A stretch of 14,454 nt of DNA. Origin: an uncultured Fibrobacter sp. (GTDB lineage: Bacteria; Fibrobacterota; Fibrobacteria; Fibrobacterales; Fibrobacteraceae). Positions 8,312-14,454 of this stretch are shown piece after piece. Each line of letters starts with the position of its first letter. The stretch's first letter is position 1. The notes beneath the pieces were generated by a model. It did not search any database and had not been told where the DNA came from. It saw only the letters and a program-made list of their open reading frames with translations. The stretch covers positions 1-14,454 of the forward strand of contig NZ_CALEFV010000042.1 of NCBI RefSeq assembly GCF_937877005.1, written 5' to 3'. Made by a program: the position numbers and the translations under genes.

Positions 8312-8540
8312 AAAAAACCGTTTGTAGAATTCTCCTACAATATATAAAAGACGAGCTTACAAGAAAAGTCGCCTGTATGGCGGATGGCAGTTGTTTCATG
8401 GGAATGGCATGGAAAACGGCCCTTGCTATTCTAATCTCATTATTAAGCTATCTAATGCGATATATTGCGAATAAAATCGGAAGTTCCCTTAAAAATGAGT
8501 ATATTTTAAATGTTTCTATTGGCTATATGTTGGTCCTATA
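8312..8540. promoter_or_regulatory. AT-rich divergent intergenic region with a small inverted repeat
   Basis: This stretch separates two divergent genes and is clearly more AT-rich than its surroundings, as expected of a promoter region. Near the minus-strand gene, TTGTAG at 8322-8327 and CTACAA at 8335-8340 form a 6-bp inverted repeat with a 7-base loop. Next to it, TATATATTG (minus strand, 8338-8346) could be a -10 element. On the plus strand, TATATTTTAA around 8500-8509 could serve the SagB-like gene. These are guesses from composition. A 54-codon open frame (8377-8541) runs through it but looks spurious. Confidence 0.4.
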
Positions 8541-9932
8541 ATGCGCTACCTGTCGGAAATATATCACGAGTCAATTAAGTATGTGCCCAAGGCGAAACCG
8601 AGTCTGTCGCTGCAGTGGGAGTGTCAGGTTATGCCAGACAGACGCTATCTAGGAATGGACCGGATTGACTTGCATCGCGAGGAAGTTCCTTGTTTCGGGT
8701 ATGTGTCTGGCGACGACCTGAAGCCGGTGGGAGTTTATGTCGTTGCGCATGGTCGTAAAATTCCGGATGGAGTATACGCTTACGATGCTGCCGGCCGGAG
8801 TGCAGCTCCCGATGTTGTGGGGCAGCTAGTGCGACTGGGAAACAAGGACAAGGCGAAAACGTTGGCAAAGGCCTTTCCTGACCGGGAATTCGTGTCGCAG
8901 ACCCCTTTACTCTATATTTTTACGGGAGTGCTGGAAAGGGCCGTATGGCGTTTCCGAGAATCTGCCTATGCGCAGGTCATGCAGGATGTCGGCGCTTGCG
9001 TCGGTAGTGTTCTTTTGCATGCCAAGTCGCATGGATCGAAGGTCTTTGCCCTGGGCGGATTTGTCGATGATGAGGTGGCGGTTGCTTTGGGGCTACCTGC
9101 GACGGAGTTTCCGATGGCAGCCTTGGCGGTTTTCCCCGAGTACTGCGAAGTTGCCTATAATTCCGTCGACGAAGGTGTGGGCGAAACGGCGTATTCGAAC
9201 CGTTGCGAAAGTGAAATCATGCCCGATGCTTCGCTCGATGAAATTCCGGATCGCTATTCTTCGCTATTCATGCGGCAGAACCGAGGCGAGAATATCCTGG
9301 ATCTGTCGAAGTGCATTCGAGTTCGCCGCCTGGCGGCGCAAGCTCAGCCGGGAGACGAACTTCCGATTACGCCCGCAAAATTCGATAACGAAATGTACCT
9401 TAAATGGATAAGCGATCTCGGAAAAGTTCCAGTGAATCGCCATCCGTTCAAGAAGGTGGGCATGGACCTCGATGACTTTTCGAGCATGCTTCGTTGGCTA
9501 GAAGTGGGACAGATTAATTTATTCGGTGCCGGGCTTCTCAAGATATGGATTATCTCGTTCGACGTGATGTTCGTGTATGCGGGGGTCTACCGTTATATCC
9601 CTGTGCGAAAATCGATCTATATGCAGTCAGGGGCTATCAACGTGAAAAAGTTCGCGAAGTGCCATGTGGTGCCGGAAGAGGCCGAAAATACAGGCTTTGC
9701 CGTTATCTTGACGGCAGATCTGAACGAGTCCTGCAATTTGCTCGGAGAAAGAGCTTACCGCTATATGCAGATGAATGCGGGTTACATAGTGCAGTCGCTG
9801 CACTTGTCTTCTTCCATGGTGCGCAAGACGGCCGTAGCTGAGCATTTCTTTTACCATGACGAACTGAAGAAACTTTGCAATATTCCTGAAAGCGAAAGTA
9901 TAGTCGCCGAAATCCTGGTTGGAAGGAACTAA
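8541..9932 (+). CDS. Tandem SagB/nitroreductase-like protein
   Basis: The 463-residue cytoplasmic protein appears to hold two nitroreductase-fold halves. The first opens with YHESIKY, like the start of SagB-type dehydrogenases, then VYVVAHGRKIPDGVYAYD (65-82). It continues with the conserved helix-turn YAQVMQDVGACVGSVLLHAK, then GGFVDDEVAVALGLP (172-186). The second half repeats the order: a PFKKVGMDLDDFSSMLRW segment (302-319), FVYAGVYRYIP (344-354), YRYMQMNAGYIVQSLHLSS (406-424) and ESESIVAEILVG at the end. SagB proteins are FMN-dependent oxidases that turn azolines into azoles in RiPP toxins, while relatives serve other redox roles. The usual RRSxRxF flavin-binding segment is not evident in either half, so catalysis is uncertain. 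No YcaO, E1-like or precursor gene is nearby. The ATG has no clear Shine-Dalgarno. The 3' end overlaps lrgB by 4 bases. Role unknown. Confidence 0.7.
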   Translation: MRYLSEIYHESIKYVPKAKPSLSLQWECQVMPDRRYLGMDRIDLHREEVPCFGYVSGDDLKPVGVYVVAHGRKIPDGVYAYDAAGRSAAPDVVGQLVRLGNKDKAKTLAKAFPDREFVSQTPLLYIFTGVLERAVWRFRESAYAQVMQDVGACVGSVLLHAKSHGSKVFALGGFVDDEVAVALGLPATEFPMAALAVFPEYCEVAYNSVDEGVGETAYSNRCESEIMPDASLDEIPDRYSSLFMRQNRGENILDLSKCIRVRRLAAQAQPGDELPITPAKFDNEMYLKWISDLGKVPVNRHPFKKVGMDLDDFSSMLRWLEVGQINLFGAGLLKIWIISFDVMFVYAGVYRYIPVRKSIYMQSGAINVKKFAKCHVVPEEAENTGFAVILTADLNESCNLLGERAYRYMQMNAGYIVQSLHLSSSMVRKTAVAEHFFYHDELKKLCNIPESESIVAEILVGRN

Positions 9933-10621
9933 GCCAGAAGGTTTAATATGAGCGGTGCGACAATCGCGGTGAAGAGCCCCGCCACTCCGATAGAAAGGCT
10001 GCTCATGGCACCCTGAGTTTCGCCGATTTCCATGGCCTTTGTCGTGCCGAGCGCGTGGCTCGCGGTACCGATGGCGATACCCTGCGCGACTCTATGCTTG
10101 ATATGGCAGAGTCTGCAGATAGGAACCGCAGTGACCGCTCCCGTGATTCCCGTGACAACGATAGAGATGATGGTAATCGAGGGGATTCCTCCGATCTGGG
10201 CGGAAACGACGCTTCCCATAGGAATGGTGATTGATTTGGGGAGGAGCGAAAGCGTGAGTATTTCGCTGAGCCCGATGAGTTTCCCAAAAAACAGGACGCA
10301 TCCCATGGAGGTTAGGCTTCCTGCGAAAATTCCCGCGAGAATCGGTTTCCAGAATTGGCGGAGCTTGGAAATTTGCCTGTAGAGCGGCACGGCGAGCACG
10401 ACTGTGGCGGGGGAGAGAAGGACCGAAATGTAGTTCCCGCCTACATTGTAGCTCTCGAGACTGATTCCGGTAAGGAGCAGAAAACCGACGATCAGGATGT
10501 TTGCGATCAGCAGTGGGTTCAGGAGGGCGTATTTCCATTTCTTGCTGATGGCGACTCCCGCTTCAAATGCGGAGAGTGAAAGGAATATGCCGAACAGGGG
10601 CGAATTGACGATGTCGTTCAT
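9929..10621 (-). CDS. lrgB: LrgB/CidB family membrane protein
   Basis: This 230-residue, multi-spanning inner-membrane protein has the LrgB signatures LLSPATVVLAVPLYRQ (68-83), LLPKSITIPMGS (126-137) and GIAIGTASHALGTTKAME (181-198). LrgB works with LrgA. In Staphylococcus aureus the pair opposes the holin-like CidAB and affects murein hydrolase activity. In Bacillus subtilis the homologous pair PftAB takes up pyruvate, and the plant fusion PLGG1 moves glycolate and glycerate. Transport of a small organic acid is therefore a reasonable role here, but the substrate cannot be read from sequence. The ATG overlaps the lrgA stop as ATGA, so the pair is translationally coupled. The TAG overlaps the TAA of the convergent SagB-like gene by 3 bases (4-bp gene overlap). 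No LytTR-type regulator, often found with lrgAB, is in the window. Confidence 0.9.
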   Translation of the reverse strand: MNDIVNSPLFGIFLSLSAFEAGVAISKKWKYALLNPLLIANILIVGFLLLTGISLESYNVGGNYISVLLSPATVVLAVPLYRQISKLRQFWKPILAGIFAGSLTSMGCVLFFGKLIGLSEILTLSLLPKSITIPMGSVVSAQIGGIPSITIISIVVTGITGAVTAVPICRLCHIKHRVAQGIAIGTASHALGTTKAMEIGETQGAMSSLSIGVAGLFTAIVAPLILNLLA

Positions 10622-11043
10622 CGCTTGCCTCCGTTTTGGGCTTCGCCCGGGTGTCTCTGGGCTTGTCGTGCGGCGCGGAGGGCAAGGTTTTCTCGGTATT
10701 CCTGTCTACGGATGAGAAACTGAGTCGAAAGACCTGTCACGGAAAGGGTCACGACGGTAAAAGCGATGCACAGGAACAGTAACAGCGGCCATTGCCTCAG
10801 GATTTCGTCGCCGACGGCCATGATGGCGATGCTCGGCGGTAGGAAGAAAAGGGCAAGGTGGTTCAGGAAGAATCCTGAAACGGCGGAAATCTGTTCCGGC
10901 TTAAGGATTTTAAGACAAAGTAATATCAGGAGGAGAGCCATGCCGATAATGTTTCCCGGGAGAGGAATTCCCACGATGCGGTGGAGGAATTCCCCCGCAA
11001 GGGATAAGGCGAATATGACGGTAAGCTGTAACGGAATCCTCAT
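10618..11043 (-). CDS. lrgA: LrgA/CidA family holin-like membrane protein
   Basis: The 141-residue protein has four predicted membrane helices and the LrgA/CidA marks GIPLPGNIIGM (25-35) and LNHLALFFLPPSIAIM (60-75). The tail (residues about 112-141) is strongly basic and polar and likely cytoplasmic. It is the partner of the LrgB protein encoded immediately downstream and is expected to act as a complex with it in the inner membrane. The ATG at 11043 was chosen because MRIPLQLTVIF leads straight into the first helix. A longer frame from a TTG at 11133 adds 30 polar residues that do not fit the family. No strong Shine-Dalgarno is visible before either start. The family name reflects holin resemblance, but transport of small carboxylates is the better supported function in recent work. 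Confidence 0.88.
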   Translation of the reverse strand: MRIPLQLTVIFALSLAGEFLHRIVGIPLPGNIIGMALLLILLCLKILKPEQISAVSGFFLNHLALFFLPPSIAIMAVGDEILRQWPLLLFLCIAFTVVTLSVTGLSTQFLIRRQEYRENLALRAARQAQRHPGEAQNGGKR

Positions 11044-11122
11044 GGCGGGGCTAAATGTAGAAAATGAGGAAATTTCGGTAAAGATATGTGCTAAAGGCCT
11101 TTTTTGGAGAGACTCGCTGTTG

Positions 11123-11152
11123 CCCAAAGACAAAAATTTTTCTCTATTTGGG
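11123..11152. repeat. Imperfect inverted repeat between lrgA and rimP
   Basis: CCCAAA at 11123-11128 pairs with TTTGGG at 11147-11152, and a nearly concentric AAAAATTTTT palindrome sits at 11132-11141. It lies in the divergent intergenic region (11044-11240, 197 bases), about 80 bases before lrgA and 90 before rimP. It could be an operator or a hairpin; no partner is known. The rest of this gap shows no gene or tRNA. Confidence 0.45.
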
Positions 11153-11231
11153 ATTGTACTGACGTTCGTGGACCCGATTTAGGCTTAAATGAGCAGATTT
11201 CGGGGCCGTATGCGAACGCCGTTTATTATAC

Positions 11232-11235
11232 GAGG
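11232..11235 (+). promoter_or_regulatory. Shine-Dalgarno supporting the TTG start of rimP
   Basis: GAGG is followed by 5 bases and then the TTG at 11241. No ATG or GTG in this frame sits near the expected N-terminus, so this site decides the start. The TATTATA just upstream (11223-11229) is too close to be the -10 of a transcript carrying this site. Confidence 0.6.
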
Positions 11236-11240
11236 TCTAT

Positions 11241-11687
11241 TTGGTAGCCCAGAAATTGGATACATTGATCGCCCAGGCATGTGAAGCTGCCGGCGTTACA
11301 TTGGTGGAACAGGACATGTTCCGCGCAGGCAAGAGAAAGACACTGCGCCTATACATAGACAAGCCCGAAGGGGTGACGATTGACGACTGTTCTAACGTGA
11401 GCCGTCACTTGTCTGACGCTCTGGACCAGGATCCGGATATTATCGAGGGCGCCTACACTTTGGAAGTGTCGTCGCCGGGGCTAGACCGCCCCCTCAAGTC
11501 GGTTGCCGATTTTACCCGCAATATCGGACGATTCCTGCGGGTGACCCGCAGTACCGGTAAGCCCGTTACGGGCAAGCTCGTTGCTGCTGATGAAGAAAAT
11601 TTGACGCTCACCCTTAAAGGCAATGCCGGTGACGTGGTCGTGCCCCGCAGCGAAGTGCTGGTGGCAAAAGTGGATGTACAAATATAA
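11241..11687 (+). CDS. rimP: Ribosome maturation factor RimP
   Basis: RimP helps mature the 30S ribosomal subunit. The 148-residue length is normal. The N-terminal alpha/beta domain (about 1-83) contains LRLYIDKPEGVTIDDCSNVSRHLSDALD and ends in the family signature EVSSPGLDRPL (75-85). The C-terminal SH3-like domain (about 88-148) contains GRFLRVTR and the short strands of DEENLTLTLKG and VVVPRSEVLVAKVDV. The start is a TTG with a GAGG 5 bases upstream. It is the first gene of the widely conserved rimP-nusA-infB operon, with nusA beginning 15 bases after its stop. The non-AUG start may limit its level relative to nusA and infB. Confidence 0.93.
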   Translation: MVAQKLDTLIAQACEAAGVTLVEQDMFRAGKRKTLRLYIDKPEGVTIDDCSNVSRHLSDALDQDPDIIEGAYTLEVSSPGLDRPLKSVADFTRNIGRFLRVTRSTGKPVTGKLVAADEENLTLTLKGNAGDVVVPRSEVLVAKVDVQI

Positions 11688-11702
11688 TAGGAAGGTCATG
11701 TT

Positions 11703-12872
11703 ATGAAGAACGAACCGAAGGTAAACCTGCTCGAAGTGCTCAAGGGCGTCGTCGAAGCCAAGGACATGGATGATTCCATCGTGCTGAACGCGCTGAAGGA
11801 AGCCCTGGTCACTGCAGCCCGCAAGTACCTGCATATCGAAAAGAAAATCGACGTGGATTTCGACATTGAGACAAATGAAGTCCATGTGTTCCTGCGCGTT
11901 GACGTGGTGGACGACTATCCGGACTACGACCCGAACATGACCGCTGCCGAAGTGGAAAAGCTGGACCAGGGTTATATGCTGGTGGAAGAAGCCCGCGACT
12001 TTAACGAAGATGCCCAGCCGGGTGACCGCCTTGAAATGGAAATTCCTATTTCCGCTTTCGGTCGTCAGGCTATCCAGACGGCAAAGCAGCTTTTGAATCA
12101 GCAGATTCGCGATGCCGAACGCCAGAAGATCATGGATACTTATCGTAGTCGTATCGGCACGATGGTGAGCGGCGAAGTTCTCCGTCTTGAACAAAGTAAT
12201 ATCATCGTGAAACTTGGCAAACAGACCGAAGCCATGATTCCGTTCCGTGAACAGATCAAGCGCGAACGCTGGGAACAGGGCAATTCGATTAAGGCTGTGA
12301 TCGCCAAGGTCGAGGAATCTTCCAAGAATGGTGCCCAGGTTATCCTGTCCCGCGCCAGTGGCGACTTCCTCAAGGAACTTTTCCGTCAGGAAGTCCCTGA
12401 AATCTACGAAGGCACCGTCGAAATCAAGGGCGTTGCCCGTGAACCGGGTTTCCGCGCCAAGATTGCCGTGTATTCCCGCGATGAAAAGATTGATCCGGTC
12501 GGCGCATGCGTCGGCATGAAGGGTGTTCGCGTGCAGACCATCGTTCGCGAACTAGGAAATGAACGTATCGACATCGTTCAGTGGAATCCGGACCTGGATG
12601 TGTTTATCCAGCGTGCCCTGACTCCTGCAAATGTCATCAAGCAGATTCATGTTCCCGACACCAATCGTACCGTTGTCATTATTAGCGATGATAACCTTGC
12701 ACTTGCTATCGGCAAGAATGGTCAGAACGTGATGCTTGCTGCCAAGCTGGTGAAGCGTAACCTTGATGTCTTTGGCGAAAAGGAATGGTCCGAAATGGAT
12801 GATGAAGCCAAGACCAGGGCGACATCTCCGTCGAGTGTCGATCTCCAGCAGAATCGTAAGGTTGCCCGCTAA
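11703..12872 (+). CDS. nusA: Transcription termination/antitermination factor NusA
   Basis: NusA binds RNA polymerase and nascent RNA to tune pausing, termination and antitermination. The 389 residues give the full core: an N-terminal RNA polymerase-binding domain (about 1-135), an S1 domain (about 152-217, starting RIGTMVSGEVLRLEQSN), then two KH domains with their GxxG loops at Gly271-Met-Lys-Gly274 and Gly337-Lys-Asn-Gly340. The acidic repeats found at the C-terminus of Escherichia coli NusA are absent; instead a short polar tail ends in KVAR. This shorter form is common outside Gammaproteobacteria. A TAGGAAGG Shine-Dalgarno at 11688-11695 lies 7 bases before the ATG. No YlxR or L7Ae-like gene sits between nusA and infB, unlike Firmicutes. 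Confidence 0.95.
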   Translation: MKNEPKVNLLEVLKGVVEAKDMDDSIVLNALKEALVTAARKYLHIEKKIDVDFDIETNEVHVFLRVDVVDDYPDYDPNMTAAEVEKLDQGYMLVEEARDFNEDAQPGDRLEMEIPISAFGRQAIQTAKQLLNQQIRDAERQKIMDTYRSRIGTMVSGEVLRLEQSNIIVKLGKQTEAMIPFREQIKRERWEQGNSIKAVIAKVEESSKNGAQVILSRASGDFLKELFRQEVPEIYEGTVEIKGVAREPGFRAKIAVYSRDEKIDPVGACVGMKGVRVQTIVRELGNERIDIVQWNPDLDVFIQRALTPANVIKQIHVPDTNRTVVIISDDNLALAIGKNGQNVMLAAKLVKRNLDVFGEKEWSEMDDEAKTRATSPSSVDLQQNRKVAR

Positions 12873-12902
12873 GAATTAAAAAAGGAACATTGGAAGCTAT
12901 TC

Positions 12903-14454
12903 ATGGCTATTGAAGAACAAATTAAACCAGCAGATTGGGCTGAATCCCACGGCGTCAAGGTCGATGTCGTGATGAAGTTGCTTCGTGATGCGGGCGTAAC
13001 GGTCCGTACTCATATGTCCAAGGTCGATGCTAAGGAATATGAACAGATCGAAGCGGCCGTCGATGCAGAACGCCAAAAGGCAGAGGCTCGCAACAAGAAC
13101 CTGAAGAAGACTTCCTCGTCTGAGACTTCCAATGCGTCCTCCGGCAAGAAGAAGGAAACTTCTTCTGCTGTGAACGGAAAGCTTAAGGTTACCTTGATCA
13201 AGGGCAAGAAACCTGCCAAGGCAACGCCGCCGAAAACGACTGCTGCTGCAAAGCCGGCTGCAAAACCGGTTGCTCCAGCACCCGAGCCCGCTCCGGTTAA
13301 GGAAGAGGCCGTTCCCGTTAAGGTTGCTGCGGCTCCGGTTGAAGAACCGAAGGTCGCTCCTGCAGCACCTGCCGCATCTGTCGTAGAAACGGCTCCGAAG
13401 CCCGCTCCAGCCCCGGCCCCTGTTCCGGAAGAAGTCAAGCCCGCTCCGGTTGATGCGCCCAAGGCTGCGGCTCAGCCAGCAATGGTTACGCCCGGTATGG
13501 AACTCAAGCAGCCGCCGATGAAGGCTCAGGTGTTCAAACCCGACGAAGCGATTCTTGCCCGTATCAAGAAGTCCCAGCAGCAGGCTCAGGCAAACCGCGG
13601 TGGACATCGCGGTGGTGGAAACCAGCAGGGATATACGGGAACGTTCGGTCGCCTTTCCAACAACGGACAGGACCGCAACAACCGCAAGCCTGGTGACAAC
13701 CGCAACAATGATCGCGGCGGAAACAATGGAAACCGCACTTACACGGGGCGTGCCGGCGGATTTACCGGTAGCTCCATGCAGGACGCCTTCAAGGCGAGCA
13801 GTGGCGTTGCGCAGGGCTTTGTCGGCCAGGCTCAAGGTGGCAAGGGTGGCAAGCCGCAGAACGGTCGTCATGGTAGCAACAATGACAAGAACCGCCGCGG
13901 TAATGGCAAGGACCGCATGGATAACCAGAAGGAAATCCAGCAGGAAGTCGTACGCCAGAACGTTTCTCGCGTGATGGCCGACCTTTCCAAGAAGCCCGTC
14001 AAGAAGGTTTATCGCAAGGAACACAACGACAACAATTCCGGCGAAGAAAAGAAAATCCTCAAGACTTCCGACTTCATTACCGTGGGCGAACTCGCTGGCC
14101 TTATGGACCAGATGCCGGCCCGCGTGATTGCGAAGTGCATGGAAATGGGCATGATGGTGACCATCAACGCCCGCCTGGATTTCGAAACCATCCAGCTGTT
14201 AGCCGACGAATTCGGTTACGAAGCCCAGCTGATGGAAGAATACGAAGAAGAAGTGCTCGGCGTGGAAGAGGAATCTTCTGAAAACCTGAAGCCGCGTCAT
14301 CCGGTGGTGACGGTGATGGGCCACGTCGACCACGGTAAAACTTCTTTGCTCGACTGGATTCGTAAGACCCATGTGGTGTCCGGCGAATCGGGCGGTATTA
14401 CGCAGCACATCGGTGCATACGAAGTCACGACCAAGCAGGGCAAGGTGACCTTCC
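12903..14454 (+). CDS. infB: Translation initiation factor IF-2, N-terminal part (3' truncated)
   Basis: IF-2 is the GTPase that brings initiator tRNA to the ribosome. The frame is open to the window end (517 codons seen). The ATG at 12903 has a GGAAG 6 bases upstream. Residues about 5-57 form an IF2_N-like helical domain (PADWAESHGVKVDVVMKLLR). About 100-200 is an Ala/Pro/Lys-rich stretch, and about 229-336 a Gly/Asn/Arg/Gln-rich stretch. A second IF2_N domain follows at about 390-445 (FITVGELAGLMDQMPARVI). The G domain begins with VTVMGHVDHGKTS; the G1 P-loop GHVDHGKT is at 473-480, then the switch region GGITQHIGAYEV. The remaining G domain and domains III-IV lie past the window edge. The long N-terminal region makes this a large IF-2. 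It is the last visible gene of the rimP operon. Confidence 0.95.
   Translation, partial: MAIEEQIKPADWAESHGVKVDVVMKLLRDAGVTVRTHMSKVDAKEYEQIEAAVDAERQKAEARNKNLKKTSSSETSNASSGKKKETSSAVNGKLKVTLIKGKKPAKATPPKTTAAAKPAAKPVAPAPEPAPVKEEAVPVKVAAAPVEEPKVAPAAPAASVVETAPKPAPAPAPVPEEVKPAPVDAPKAAAQPAMVTPGMELKQPPMKAQVFKPDEAILARIKKSQQQAQANRGGHRGGGNQQGYTGTFGRLSNNGQDRNNRKPGDNRNNDRGGNNGNRTYTGRAGGFTGSSMQDAFKASSGVAQGFVGQAQGGKGGKPQNGRHGSNNDKNRRGNGKDRMDNQKEIQQEVVRQNVSRVMADLSKKPVKKVYRKEHNDNNSGEEKKILKTSDFITVGELAGLMDQMPARVIAKCMEMGMMVTINARLDFETIQLLADEFGYEAQLMEEYEEEVLGVEEESSENLKPRHPVVTVMGHVDHGKTSLLDWIRKTHVVSGESGGITQHIGAYEVTTKQGKVTF
13210..13910 (+). repeat. Low-complexity coding region of IF-2
   Basis: The first part (to about 13490) encodes Ala, Pro, Lys, Val and Glu in short AP, KP and AAP units. 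The later part (about 13590-13910) encodes Gly, Asn, Arg and Gln with RGG-like clusters. Both are probably disordered. Because of the biased codons, the antisense strand stays open for over 1 kb here, producing a false long frame. Confidence 0.7.

Noticed and set aside
8266..8541. Open frame (inner ATG at 8377, about 54 codons) with a hydrophobic stretch, overlapping the SagB-like start as TAATG
   Set aside because: It lies in the AT-rich promoter region, has no Shine-Dalgarno at any start, and its codons reflect local AT content rather than neighbouring genes. A small membrane protein cannot be fully excluded.
11044..11240. Possible tRNA or small RNA before rimP
   Set aside because: No cloverleaf arms, T-loop consensus or CCA end could be found in the gap.
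11481..12194. 237-codon minus-strand frame opposite rimP and nusA
   Set aside because: Both plus-strand genes are clearly real and conserved; this frame has His/Phe-rich shadow composition and no start signal.
12897..14024. 375-codon open frame on the minus strand opposite infB
   Set aside because: Antisense shadow of the biased IF-2 low-complexity region; the product is low-complexity Leu/Ser/Arg sequence with no domain, and infB is certain on the other strand.

Overview
The window looks like chromosome from a compact, diderm (Gram-negative-type) bacterium. It carries the C-terminal part of an outer-membrane BamA barrel, a Skp/OmpH chaperone, three lipoproteins with clear lipoboxes and a very large predicted outer-membrane protein. 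The gene order and style (bamA-skp, rimP-nusA-infB, lipoprotein-rich filler genes, moderate GC) remind me of Fibrobacter and relatives. That assignment is an impression from the sequence, not a search result. I see no CRISPR, IS element, tRNA, rRNA, phage gene or recognisable defence cassette.

Region 1 (1-4816, plus strand) is a tightly packed run. It holds the bamA 3' part, skp, an RlmD/TrmA-type rRNA or tRNA uracil-5 methyltransferase, and three lipoprotein genes of unknown function, the last two coupled by a TAATG overlap. BamA and Skp belong to the same outer-membrane protein assembly route: Skp holds unfolded barrels in the periplasm and BamA inserts them. The lipoproteins may be periplasmic or outer-membrane helpers, but only position suggests this.

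Region 2 (4817-8311, minus strand) is one 1164-residue exported protein. It combines an N-terminal HExxH zinc-peptidase domain (peptidase MA-like), a TolB/WD40-like propeller segment, a Ser/Thr-rich linker with an internal repeat and a C-terminal region that looks like an outer-membrane beta-barrel. Its stop codon abuts the stop codon of the last lipoprotein gene with no spacer.

Region 3 (8312-11043) begins with an AT-rich divergent intergenic region. Next is a plus-strand gene for a protein that appears to contain two tandem SagB/nitroreductase-like halves, with no RiPP partner genes nearby. It converges, with a 4-bp overlap, on a minus-strand lrgA-lrgB pair (CidA/LrgA and CidB/LrgB membrane proteins) joined by an ATGA overlap.

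Region 4 (11044-14454, plus strand) is the conserved rimP-nusA-infB transcription/translation operon. It runs off the right edge within the IF-2 G domain. The IF-2 carries a long Ala/Pro-rich and then Gly/Asn/Arg-rich low-complexity N-terminal region. The most interesting items for follow-up are the duplicated SagB-like protein and the protease-propeller-barrel protein.
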